Assembly (NCBI GenBank): GCA_944385475.1
Contig: CALWXJ010000043.1
Span: forward strand, 1 to 64,000
DNA: 64,000 nt
Source of the DNA: an uncultured Oscillospiraceae bacterium
Lineage (GTDB): Bacteria; Bacillota; Clostridia; Oscillospirales; Oscillospiraceae
Reading direction: 5' to 3'
Shown here: in pieces, positions 35,079-43,651 of the stretch
Layout of the letters: each line of letters opens with the position of its first letter
Numbering within the stretch: position 1 is the first letter of the stretch
Made by a program: the position numbers and the translations under genes
Notes under the pieces: model-generated
The model's database searches: none
What the model saw: the letters and a program-made list of their open reading frames with translations, nothing else
Told to the model about the DNA's origin: nothing

Positions 35079-35115
35079 AAAAAAGCCATGCGTACCTGTC
35101 TAAGATACGCATGGC
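35079..35115 (-). terminator. leader terminator (attenuator) before the eamA-patB operon
   Basis: 10-bp stem (35085-35094 with 35106-35115) followed by six T on the minus strand, lying between the promoter (35181-35209) and the first gene. A second small stem (35123-35127/35136-35140) precedes it. This is the arrangement of transcription attenuation. Confidence 0.75.
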
Positions 35116-35180
35116 GATAAGAGTCTGACATTTGGCAGACCCGAACAAGCCGTATTGCTGGTTTTTGAAAGGACAGTGTG

Positions 35181-35209
35181 ATTATAGTGAACTCTTTCTC
35201 ACTTGTCAA
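35181..35209 (-). promoter_or_regulatory. consensus sigma-70 promoter of eamA-patB
   Basis: Minus strand TTGACA (35204-35209), 17-bp spacer, TATAAT (35181-35186). The -35 lies inside the last codons of the activator gene. Confidence 0.88.
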
Positions 35210-37370
35210 GGCCCCGGAGCATCTTTTGCAGGCACGGGTCCTGTTCCATCCTGCCATAGGCGGCGGTGCCCAGGGGGGTGATCCGGGCGCCGGAGCGGCC
35301 GCTTCCCTGGATCACCATGCCGTGGCGGGCCAGGGTCTGGCTCACCCGGCGGATCTCCACCTCACTGAGGCCGTGGCCCTGCTGCTGCAGCTGGGAAAAA
35401 ATGGCGTGGCGCCCCACCCCCTGCCCCCGGGAGCGCAGCAGAACCCCCAGCACCAGGCAATAAGATAGTTCGCTGCCGGAAATCTCCCGCCAAAAATCCA
35501 CCTCTTCCTCAGAAGACGGCGCTCCCGCTGCCTCTGCCGGTGCCGCCGGTGCCGGCGCCGCCGCCAGAGGCGCCGCCGTCTGGGCAGCGGCGGCAGGGGG
35601 TCTTTTCCCCTCCCGCTGGCGGCTGTGGAGCAGCCGGCGCACATCCTCCAGGTCCAGGTGGTCGATGTTCAAAACCGACAGATACTCCACCCAGTTGCGC
35701 AGCTCCCGGATATTGCCGTACCAGGGGTAGGCCGCGAGATACGCCTCTGCCTCCGGCGTGAGGGTGAAGGTGCGCTGTTTCATCTGGGCAAAGCGGTGGA
35801 ACAGCAGCAGAACATCCCCGGAGCGCTGACGCAGGGGCTTGAGTTCCAGGGGGATGACATTGAGGCGGTAGTAGAGGTCCCGGCGGAACCGGCCCTTGTC
35901 AATGAGGTCCCAGAGGTCCTGGTTGGTGGCGGCGATCACCCGGATATCCACGGGATATGTGGTGTCGCCGCCGATGCGCAGCACCTCCCGCTCCTCCAGC
36001 ACCCGGAGGATCCGGGCCTGGAGCTCCAGGTCCATGTCCCCGATCTCATCGAGGAAGATGGTACCGGTGGTGGCCAGTTCGAAAAGGCCGATCTTGCCCC
36101 CCTTCTTGGCGCCGGTGAAGGCGCCCTCCTCATAGCCGAACAGCTCGCTCTCCAGCAGCTCCCGGGGCAGTGCCGCGCAGTTGAGGGCCACAAAGGGACA
36201 GCTGCGGCGGGGAGAGGCGTTGTGGATGGCCTGGGCCAGAATCTCCTTGCCGGTGCCGCTCTCCCCAGTGATGAGGATGGTGGCGTCGGAGCGGGCGTGT
36301 TTTTCCGCCATGGCCTTGAGCTCCATGGTGTCGGGATCGGCAGTGATGATGTCGGCGAAGTTCCGCTTGGCCACATGCCCCTTTTTCAGGATCTGACGGC
36401 GGAGATTGCGCTGGCGCTTTTCCCGCTCTTCAAAGGAGTTCACCGCCACCAGCGCCCCGCAGGGCACCCCCTTCATATTGATGGGGATCACCCGCACGGA
36501 CACCGCCATGTTGTTGAAGTTGATCAGCTGCGCCTCGCTGTCGTGATGGATGGTTTCAATATCCCGGGTCAACTGACAGGGCAGCAGCTGCCCGATCTGC
36601 CGTCCCATGACGGTCTTCTTGCTGCCCAGGATGGTGGAGGCCAGGGCATTGCAGTCCTGTACCAGCCCCATGCGGTCCACAATGGCGATGCCCTCTCCCA
36701 GGCTGTCCGCCAAGGACAAAAACACCTCGCTCACCGCCTGGGAGCGGTCCAGCAGATAGGCCAGACTGTTTTTCTTCACGCAGATCTCCGAGGCGTATTT
36801 TTGGAAGTTGTCGCTTTTGAGCAGGTGCTCCAGCCCCAGATAGACGGCGATCTCCGTCAGGCAGGGCAGGTCGATCACCCGCCCCCCGATATCCACGATC
36901 TGCTGGACATAGTCCGGCACCAGCCACGACTCCCCCGGGGTGATGGCCACCGTGGGCTTCACGCCGCTGTCCACCGCGGAGGCCGCCGTGGTATAGGGAA
37001 AATATTCAATATGTGTCAACCCCAGCTCCTGCAGTTCGGTGATGGTCTCCACCGTGGCGCTTTCGCTGTCGTTCACCACCAGCACCTTCGTCCCCGCCGG
37101 GATCTCCCGCACCATCTCATACTGCCGCTTGGTAATGGTGGCGGAGAGGTTCACCGTAGGGGTAGCGGGATCAAAAAAGCCGTGGGCAGAGTAGTAGATG
37201 ATGGGCTGGGCAATCAAAATGAGGTCCGCGTCCACCGGGCCCCGGATGGGGTTTTTGTCGGCGTTGTAGGGGATGACCTCCACCTCATTGGAAAAGAACC
37301 GCATCAGCCCCTTTCGCAGATATTCCGCCCAGCGGGCCCCGCTGGTGATAATGGCAATCTTCTGGCGCAT
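35199..37370 (-). CDS. sigma-54-dependent activator with unusual C-terminus
   Basis: 723 aa. Residues 1-200 form a PrpR-type or Asp/Glu-racemase-like sensing domain (KIAIITSGARWAEYLRKG; VNDSESATVETI). Then a PAS-like domain (about 205-320), and a complete AAA+ enhancer-binding domain: P-loop GESGTGKE (369-376), GAFTGA sigma-54 contact (416-421), LDEIGDM, and the R-finger region FRRDLYYRLNV. The Ala/Pro linker (about 590-640) leads to a winged-helix-like end (LGVLLRSRGQGVGRHAIFSQ) instead of a Fis helix-turn-helix. Likely the regulator of both sigma-54 promoters here. Own promoter at 37422-37449. Confidence 0.9.
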   Translation of the reverse strand: MRQKIAIITSGARWAEYLRKGLMRFFSNEVEVIPYNADKNPIRGPVDADLILIAQPIIYYSAHGFFDPATPTVNLSATITKRQYEMVREIPAGTKVLVVNDSESATVETITELQELGLTHIEYFPYTTAASAVDSGVKPTVAITPGESWLVPDYVQQIVDIGGRVIDLPCLTEIAVYLGLEHLLKSDNFQKYASEICVKKNSLAYLLDRSQAVSEVFLSLADSLGEGIAIVDRMGLVQDCNALASTILGSKKTVMGRQIGQLLPCQLTRDIETIHHDSEAQLINFNNMAVSVRVIPINMKGVPCGALVAVNSFEEREKRQRNLRRQILKKGHVAKRNFADIITADPDTMELKAMAEKHARSDATILITGESGTGKEILAQAIHNASPRRSCPFVALNCAALPRELLESELFGYEEGAFTGAKKGGKIGLFELATTGTIFLDEIGDMDLELQARILRVLEEREVLRIGGDTTYPVDIRVIAATNQDLWDLIDKGRFRRDLYYRLNVIPLELKPLRQRSGDVLLLFHRFAQMKQRTFTLTPEAEAYLAAYPWYGNIRELRNWVEYLSVLNIDHLDLEDVRRLLHSRQREGKRPPAAAAQTAAPLAAAPAPAAPAEAAGAPSSEEEVDFWREISGSELSYCLVLGVLLRSRGQGVGRHAIFSQLQQQGHGLSEVEIRRVSQTLARHGMVIQGSGRSGARITPLGTAAYGRMEQDPCLQKMLRGLDK

Positions 37371-37421
37371 AAGTTGTTCCTTCCCGTGCTTTGCTGGATT
37401 TTGTTTGTGGTATACGGCTTT

Positions 37422-37449
37422 ATTGTATCAGATATTTTTGCAAATGCAA
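37422..37449 (-). promoter_or_regulatory. probable sigma-70 promoter of the activator gene
   Basis: Minus strand TTGCAT (37444-37449), 16-bp spacer, TACAAT (37422-37427). Confidence 0.55.
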
Positions 37450-37554
37450 CCACCGGGCAGAAAATTCCCCAAATTCCCGCCATTTTTCCCTTTTGTGTTT
37501 GCGCCAAATTTATCTGGACGTTTTTTGTGAATCATGCTAAAATTTTTGCAAGAA

Positions 37555-37569
37555 CTTCGCAAGGCGAAG
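37555..37569 (+). repeat. inverted repeat upstream of the second sigma-54 promoter
   Basis: CTTCGC-AAG-GCGAAG, a perfect 6-bp dyad, 15 bp upstream of the -24 element. It could be a regulator site, although enhancer sites usually lie further upstream. Confidence 0.4.
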
Positions 37570-37583
37570 GGGGCTTTGGCAAG

Positions 37584-37600
37584 TTGGCCTGTTTTTTGCT
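37584..37600 (+). promoter_or_regulatory. probable sigma-54 promoter of the PLP lyase gene
   Basis: TTGGCCTGTTTTTTGCT: GG at 37586-37587 and GC at 37598-37599 have the exact 12-bp sigma-54 phasing; -24 is TTGGCC rather than TTGGCA. It lies about 40 bp before ATG 37641. Confidence 0.7.
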
Positions 37601-37640
37601 TTAAAAGTTCTGTGCAAATCAATTGAGGAGGTATATTCCC

Positions 37641-38858
37641 ATGAACCACGCATTAAGCTACCACAACGGCGGTGAGGATCTCCACAGAGAGACCCTGATC
37701 CTGGGTGAGGGCGGCGTCGTCTGTGACCGCCGTCTGGACACCCCCATCAACCCCCCCATCTATCTGTCCACCTCCACCTGTGTGGACACCCTGGATGAGC
37801 TCAAGCAGCTCCACGCCGAGCAGGGCTACAGCTACATCCGCACCCGCAACCCCAACCGCAACATGCTCAGCGAGCTGATCTCCTATCTGGAGGGCGGAGA
37901 GCAGTCCCTGGTGTTCTCCTCCGGCATGGCGGCCATCACCACGGCCCTGACCGCCTTCGTCAAGGCAGGGGACCACATCCTCTCTGACGACACCCTCTAC
38001 GGCGAGACCATGCAGTTCATCAACGACATCCTGCCCACCTACGGCGTGGAGACCACCATGGTGGACTTCACCGACATCGAGGCCGTGAAGGCCGCCATCC
38101 GTCCCAACACCAAGGCGGTGTACAGCGAGGTGGTCACCAACCCCACCATCAAGGTCATTGACGTGGCCGCCGTGGCGGAGGTGGCCCACAGCGTGGGCGC
38201 CCGCTACATCGTGGACAACACCTTCACCACCTCTTACGCCGTCAAGCCCCTTTCCCTGGGTGCCGACGTGGTGGCCAACAGCCTCACCAAGTTCTACAAC
38301 GGCCACAGCGATGTGTGCGCTGGCTCCGTCACCGGTGACGAGGAGTCCGTCCACATCATCTGGGACCGCCAGAAGCTGGTGGGCGGCATTCTCGATCCCT
38401 TCAGCGCCTACATGTGCCAGCGGGGCATGCGGACCCTGGACGCCCGTCTTGCCCTGCAGAACAAGAACGCGGTGGCCCTGGCCAAGGCCCTCTCTGAGTG
38501 CCCCTATGTGGAAAAGGTGCTGCATCCCTCTCTGGACAGCCATCCCCAGCGGGCGGTGGCCAAGAAGGAGTTCAAGGACGGCGTCTACGGCGCCATGCTC
38601 TCCTTCTACATGCCGGAGGACTGGGCCAAGATCAACCAGTTCATGGAGCGGCTGCGGGTGCCTCACTACGCCATGACCCTGGGCGGCTACCGCACGTCCT
38701 TGTCCTATCCCATCATCTCCTCCCACGCCGGCGTGCCCAAGGAGGAGCGGGAAGCCATCGGCATCACTGACGGCATGATGCGCGTGTCCGTGGGCATGGA
38801 GAATACCGAGGACCTGGTGAAGGACTTCCTGCAGGCCCTGGAGGTCTTCAAGAAGTAA
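37641..38858 (+). CDS. Cys/Met-metabolism PLP lyase (methionine gamma-lyase/cystathionine gamma-lyase type)
   Basis: 405 aa, fold type I. The PLP lysine is K217 in SLTKFYNGHSD; YSYIRTRNPNR (phosphate and tetramer contact), SSGMAAITTAL and VDNTFTTSYA are in place; the C-terminal RVSVGMENTEDL binds the carboxylate. The family cleaves C-S bonds of methionine, homocysteine, cystathionine or cysteine to 2-oxo acid, ammonia and thiol, or makes them by gamma-replacement; the exact reaction is open. AGGAGG lies upstream. Sigma-54 control and the next peptide importer suggest catabolism. Confidence 0.85.
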   Translation: MNHALSYHNGGEDLHRETLILGEGGVVCDRRLDTPINPPIYLSTSTCVDTLDELKQLHAEQGYSYIRTRNPNRNMLSELISYLEGGEQSLVFSSGMAAITTALTAFVKAGDHILSDDTLYGETMQFINDILPTYGVETTMVDFTDIEAVKAAIRPNTKAVYSEVVTNPTIKVIDVAAVAEVAHSVGARYIVDNTFTTSYAVKPLSLGADVVANSLTKFYNGHSDVCAGSVTGDEESVHIIWDRQKLVGGILDPFSAYMCQRGMRTLDARLALQNKNAVALAKALSECPYVEKVLHPSLDSHPQRAVAKKEFKDGVYGAMLSFYMPEDWAKINQFMERLRVPHYAMTLGGYRTSLSYPIISSHAGVPKEEREAIGITDGMMRVSVGMENTEDLVKDFLQALEVFKK

Positions 38859-38909
38859 TCCCCCTTTTGCACAGAGTCTTTTCCTTTCCCCTCTCTCAAC
38901 TTGTCAACA

Positions 38910-38937
38910 GGTCCGGGCGGCTGCGGCCGCCCGGACC
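38910..38937 (+). other. stem-loop between lyase and first binding-protein gene
   Basis: 12-bp stem GGTCCGGGCGGC/GCCGCCCGGACC, loop TGCG, no T-run. Probably an mRNA processing or stabilising structure. Confidence 0.55.
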
Positions 38938-39014
38938 GGAGATGTTTTATCTCCCCCTTCGCGGACTCCCCCTGCTTGCGAGGCACCATTCCCCAACACA
39001 AGGAGGACCGCGTT

Positions 39015-40570
39015 ATGATGAAAAAGCTTTTTCCCTGTTTTTGGCGATGCTCATGCTTCTGAGTCTGGCCGCCTGCGGCGGTGGTGACGACGGAGGCAAC
39101 TCCACTGCGGATGCAGATGACCCGAACACCTTGAAGGTGGTCCAGCCTGACGACCCCGGCGTGTTCCAGCCCGGCAACAACGACGACCAGGACTTCAACC
39201 GCCTGATGCGCCAGATGTATGAGACCCTGTTCTACATGGACGAAAACGGCGAGGTGCAGCCCTGGCTGGCCACCGGCTATGAGTGGGAGGACGATACCCA
39301 CTTCAAAGTCACCCTCCGGGACGATGTGAAGTTCTCCGACGGCAGTGACTTTACTGCTGAGGACGTCATCTGGACCATCACCTATGCCATCGAGTCTGCG
39401 CTTCCCAACTCCCACTACAATCTGGTGGATGCGGCGGAGTGCTCCGTGGTGGACGACTACACCTGCATCATCGGCCTGAAACAGCCCTGCATGACCTTTG
39501 CCGCCCACCTGTGCCTGCCGGAGTGCGGCATCGCCTCCAAGGCGGCTTTTGAGGCCGGCAACGGCGACTATCTGGGCGCCTCTGCCATCGGCACCGGCCC
39601 CTACAAGTTGGACTCCTATACCCAGGGTGACATCATTAAGATGTCCGCCAATGAATATTATTGGCGTGAGGGCGAGCCCAAGACCCCCAACCTGGAGATC
39701 CGGATCGTCTCTGCCGACACCACCCGCGCCACCGAGGCCCGGGCCCTGAGCTCTGACATCGTCATCTCCCCCAACACCCGGGAGTTTGAGTCCATCGACG
39801 CCACCGACGGCATCCACATGGAATACGGCGTCACCGCCAACACGGTATACCTGCTGCTCAACACCGCCAAGGCCCCCATGGACAACGTGAAGGTCCGGGA
39901 GGCGTTTGCCCGTGCCATCAACGTGGAGGCCACCGTGCAGCTGGCATACGGTGATTTCGGCTCCCCCGCCTCCGGCATCGTCTGCCCTGCTATCCTGGGC
40001 TATGACGCCGAGGCCTATCAGACCTATTACGGTGCCGGCCACGATGTGGAGGGCGCCAAGGCGCTGCTGGCGGAGGGCGGCTATCCCGACGGCATCGACC
40101 TGGAGATCACCGTGGACAACGCGGACTCTCAGCGCTGCGATATGGCTGAGGCCATGCAGGCCCAGGTGCTGGAAGCCGGCATCAACCTGAGCGTTAACAA
40201 GATGGAGTCCGCCCCCATGCGTGAGTATCTGGCGCAGGGCAGCCACCAGATGTGCATCTACGGCTTCACTGCTTTGACCATGGAGGCCGACGGCATGCTC
40301 TCCCAGATCCAGCCCGGCTCCTCTGCCCTGGCCCGGATCGGCTATGATAACCAGGCCTTCTTTGACAAGTACAACGAAGGCGCCGCCACCGAGGATCGGG
40401 AGGCCCGGGGGGAGATCTGGAAAGAGTGCTTGAACATGCTGATGGAGGATTACACCATGATCCCCCTGTGGCACAAGTCCATCGGCGCCGCCGTGAAGGA
40501 CAATCTGGAGGGCTTCTTCTGGGCCAAAGACTATGAGGAGATCTATTTCCAGTATATCGAAAAGACCTGA
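39015..40570 (+). CDS. oppA: peptide-binding lipoprotein (SBP family 5), frameshift in the signal peptide
   Basis: Extracytoplasmic solute-binding lipoprotein of a peptide/nickel-type ABC importer. The strong AGGAGG site points to ATG 39015, but that frame stops at 39062. Slipping back one base in the A5 run yields MMKK followed by AFSLFLAMLMLLSLAAC, matching the downstream paralogue residue for residue in length, with the lipobox Cys. So one A seems missing (or slippage restores it). Without that, translation could start at ATG 39047 with a poor signal. The mature part (about 500 aa) is intact, with LYETLF..., the GTGPYKL hallmark and a conserved end. Confidence 0.8.
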
Positions 40571-40870
40571 TCCCCCGGCGGCACTGTCCGCCCAGGAAGG
40601 AGAAATTGTAAATTTTTTGTGTCTGGAAACGCTTCTGTCTCAAGGCTTTGGCCGGGGAGTTCCAAATTTTATCGAAAAAACGCACAAGTTTTTCTTGAAA
40701 TTCTCCATTTTTCTGTCTATAATTAGCATGTATTTTCGAATGGGCCGTTGGGAAATCGGTTTTTGAAAGGACCGCCCTTCCCAAAACCTTGGACGAAGCA
40801 CAACCCCCTCTATTTTGTTCCCCCACAGCCCGCGGGGCTGTAAAAATACTTTTTTGAGGAGAGTTGACCC
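40571..40870 (+). promoter_or_regulatory. oppA2 control region and leader
   Basis: 300 bp without a gene. It holds the oppA2 promoter (40695-40723) and a leader hairpin ACAGCCC/GGGCTGT (40825-40841), about 30 bp before the ATG. No terminator for the first binding-protein gene is evident. Confidence 0.6.
40695..40723 (+). promoter_or_regulatory. sigma-70 promoter of oppA2
   Basis: TTGAAA (40695-40700), 17-bp spacer, TATAAT (40718-40723). Confidence 0.85.
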
Positions 40871-42454
40871 ATGAAAAAGTTTGTTTCTCTGTTCCTGGCG
40901 CTGCTCATGGCTCTGTCTCTCGTCGCCTGCGGCGGCGGCGGCGGTGACACGACCGATGACGGCTCCACCCCCGATGATGGCGGTTCCGCCAGCACCGGAG
41001 AGGACCTGGATACCTTAAAGGTCATTCAGGGTTTTGACCCCGGCACCTTTGAGCCCGGCAACAACGACGAGCAAGGCTACAACCGTATCGTCCGTCAGAT
41101 CTATGAGACCCTGTTCTTCTTCGATGAGAACGGCGAACTCCAGCCCTGGCTGGCCACCGGCTACACCTGGGATGACGACACCCACATGAGAGTTACTCTC
41201 CGTGAGGGCGTGAAGTTCTCTGACGGCACGGATTTCACCGCTGAGGACGTCATCTGGACCTTCACCCGGGCCATTGAGGACGCGCTGCCCAACTCTCACT
41301 ACAACATGATCGATCCTGCTGGCTGCGAAGTGGTGGATGACCTCACCTGCGTCATCGCTCTGAAGTATCCCTGCAGCACTCTGCCCAACCACCTGGCCAA
41401 CTCCCAGTGCGTTATCGCTTCCAAGGCCGCTTATGAGGCCAACGACGGCGATTACCTGGGCGGCGCCGTGGTGGGTACCGGCCCCTACAAGCTGGTCTCC
41501 TACACCCCCGGCGACATGATCATCTTTGAGGCCAACGAGTACTACTGGCGTGAAGGCGAGCCCAAGGTTCCCAACATGGAGATGCGTGTCGTGCTGTCCG
41601 GCGAGTCTTCCGCTACCGAGGCCAAGACCGCTGCCTACGACGTGGTCCTCGGCGCCAACACCCGTGAGTTCGAGGGCATCGAGGCTGCGGACGGCGTCCA
41701 CATGGAGTATGGCATGACCGCCAACACCGTGTACATCCTGCTGAACACCGCTAAGGCTCCCATGGACAACGTGAAGGTCCGGGAGGCCTTTGCCCGTGCC
41801 ATTAACGCTGCCGCTACCGTGCAGCTGGCTTACGGCGACTTCGGTGAAGTGGCCACCGCCATGGTTTCTCCCGGCATCGGCGGCCGCAACGAGGAGACCT
41901 TCCAGAAGTACTATGGCACCGGCCAGGACATCGAGACTGCCAAGTCCCTGCTGGCCGAGGCTGGCCATCCCGACGGCATCGATCTGGAGATCACCGTTGA
42001 GGCCAACGACACCCAGCGCTGCGACATGGCCGAGGCCATGCAGGCTCAGGTGCTGGAGGCCGGCATCAACCTGACCGTTAACAAGATGGAGTCCGCCCCC
42101 ATGCGTGAGTACCTGGCCCGCGGCGACCATCAGATCTGCATCTATGGCTTCACCTCCAACACCATGGAGGCTGATGGCTTCCTCAGCCAGCTGCAGCCCG
42201 GCTCCTCCGCTCTGGCCCGTATCGGCTATGACAACCAGGAGTTCTTCGATCTCTACACCGAAGGCTGCGCCACCGAGGACACCGCCGCCCGTGACCAGAT
42301 TTGGGAGCAGTGCCTGGAGATGCTGATGGAAGACTACACCATGATCCCCCTGTGGCACAAGGAGCTGGGCGCTGCCGTGAAGGACAACGTCGAGGGCTTC
42401 TGGTGGGCCAAGGACTACGAGCAGTGCTACTTCCAGTTCGTGTCCAAGAGCTGA
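40871..42454 (+). CDS. oppA2: peptide-binding lipoprotein (SBP family 5), second paralogue
   Basis: 527 aa. Lipoprotein signal MKKFVSLFLALLMALSLVAC with lipobox LVAC, then a Gly/Asp/Ser-rich linker and the two-lobed binding domain (YETLFFFDENGELQPWLA, GTGPYKLVSYTPGD, EANEYYWREGEP). Very similar to the preceding gene across the whole mature protein, so they arose by tandem duplication. Codons favour T-ending Arg/Ala/Ser triplets, a sign of very high expression. Its substrate is probably an oligopeptide, but nickel-type members exist in the same family. Confidence 0.9.
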   Translation: MKKFVSLFLALLMALSLVACGGGGGDTTDDGSTPDDGGSASTGEDLDTLKVIQGFDPGTFEPGNNDEQGYNRIVRQIYETLFFFDENGELQPWLATGYTWDDDTHMRVTLREGVKFSDGTDFTAEDVIWTFTRAIEDALPNSHYNMIDPAGCEVVDDLTCVIALKYPCSTLPNHLANSQCVIASKAAYEANDGDYLGGAVVGTGPYKLVSYTPGDMIIFEANEYYWREGEPKVPNMEMRVVLSGESSATEAKTAAYDVVLGANTREFEGIEAADGVHMEYGMTANTVYILLNTAKAPMDNVKVREAFARAINAAATVQLAYGDFGEVATAMVSPGIGGRNEETFQKYYGTGQDIETAKSLLAEAGHPDGIDLEITVEANDTQRCDMAEAMQAQVLEAGINLTVNKMESAPMREYLARGDHQICIYGFTSNTMEADGFLSQLQPGSSALARIGYDNQEFFDLYTEGCATEDTAARDQIWEQCLEMLMEDYTMIPLWHKELGAAVKDNVEGFWWAKDYEQCYFQFVSKS

Positions 42455-42530
42455 TCCGATTATCCGCATATTTGCTGTGAACAATTAAAATCGCACAACC
42501 CTTTACCTATGGCATTTCATTAGGCTGAAT

Positions 42531-42561
42531 GATGGGGGAAGTGATGATCACTTCCCCCATC
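42531..42561 (+). other. long stem-loop between oppA2 and oppB
   Basis: 14-bp perfect stem GATGGGGGAAGTGA/TCACTTCCCCCATC with a TGA loop and no T-run. Typical of structures that stabilise the binding-protein message relative to the permease genes. Confidence 0.75.
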
Positions 42562-42658
42562 AAAGTCGGCCATCTGCATGCAGGGAGTTTCGGACTTCAT
42601 ACTCTATCCCATAATAGGGGAAAGGAAGAAATCAACTTCTGATTTCATTACTACTAAT

Positions 42659-43651
42659 ATGCTTCGTTATACTATAAAGCGTTTGATTTACATGGCGCTG
42701 GCTCTGCTGGCCACCATCGTGTTCCTGTTTACATTGATGGAATTTGTTCCTGGCGACCCCGCCCTGGTGGTGTTGGGCGAAGGCGCCACGGAAGAGAATA
42801 TCGCTGCTATCCATAAAGAATTGGGCTTGGATGACCCCTATCTGGTACGTCTGGGCCGTTACCTTGGTGATTTGCTGCAGGGGGACATGGGTACTTCCTA
42901 TAAGACCCGTCAGCCCATTGCTCCTGCGTTTTTCTCCCGCCTGCCTCTGAGTATGATCATCGCATTCTGGGGCGTCTTGGTGGGTACCATTTTAGGCGTC
43001 TTGGCCGGTATTATTTCCGCTGTGAAGCAGTACTCCATTTTTGACCGTGTATTGACGGTTATTTCGCTGTTCGGCGCATCGGCACCTTCCTTCTGGCTGG
43101 CCATGATGTTCGTGCTGATCTTCTCGGTGAAGCTGGGTTGGCTTCCCGCCACCGGCAGCTATTCCTTTAAGCACTGGATTTTGCCCGTGGTGACCATCGG
43201 CCTGCAGTGCTCCGCTTCCATTACCCGTATGACTCGTTCTTCCATGCTGGAAGTCATTCGTCAGGACTACATCCGCACCGCTCGTGCCAAGGGCCAGACG
43301 GAGATCAGGGTCATCATTTCCCACGCTCTGCGCAACGCCTTCATCCCCATCCTGACCCAGATCGGTTCCAACATCAACGGCTACCTGGGCGGCACCGTGC
43401 TGGTGGAGTCCGTGTTCGCCATCCCCGGCATCGGCAACTACGTGCTGGACGGCGTGAAGACCATGGATACTCCCGTGGTGCTCAGCGGCATCGTGTTCAT
43501 CTGTCTGATGTGCTCTTTCGTCACGTTCTTCATCGATATGGCCTATGCCTTTATCGATCCTCGTATCAAGGCCACCTATGGCTTCGGCGTGAAGAAAAAG
43601 AAGAAGGCTGCTGTTGCTACTGCGAAGACTACTGAGGGAGGTGAGGGCTAA
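42659..43651 (+). CDS. oppB: peptide ABC transporter permease OppB/DppB
   Basis: 330 aa. N-terminal MLRYTIKRLIYMALALLATIVFLFTLMEFVPGDPA is the classical start of the DppB family (given by position 1-35 and its PGDPA end). Six membrane helices; the EAA loop (DYIRTARAKGQTE region) contacts the ATPases; GxxxFxIPG-like VESVFAIPGIGNY is present. ATG 42659 has no ribosome binding site at normal distance (AAAGGAAG is 30 nt away), so initiation may be coupled or use another start. The C-terminus has a Lys-rich tail. It shares TAATG with oppC. Confidence 0.88.
   Translation: MLRYTIKRLIYMALALLATIVFLFTLMEFVPGDPALVVLGEGATEENIAAIHKELGLDDPYLVRLGRYLGDLLQGDMGTSYKTRQPIAPAFFSRLPLSMIIAFWGVLVGTILGVLAGIISAVKQYSIFDRVLTVISLFGASAPSFWLAMMFVLIFSVKLGWLPATGSYSFKHWILPVVTIGLQCSASITRMTRSSMLEVIRQDYIRTARAKGQTEIRVIISHALRNAFIPILTQIGSNINGYLGGTVLVESVFAIPGIGNYVLDGVKTMDTPVVLSGIVFICLMCSFVTFFIDMAYAFIDPRIKATYGFGVKKKKKAAVATAKTTEGGEG

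Noticed and set aside
35625..37604. 659-codon open frame antisense to the sigma-54 activator
   Set aside because: The minus-strand protein has all AAA+ motifs; the plus frame has no ribosome binding site and random composition.
38705..40474. 589-codon open frame antisense to the first oppA
   Set aside because: Composition shadow with no domain; the plus-strand gene is real.
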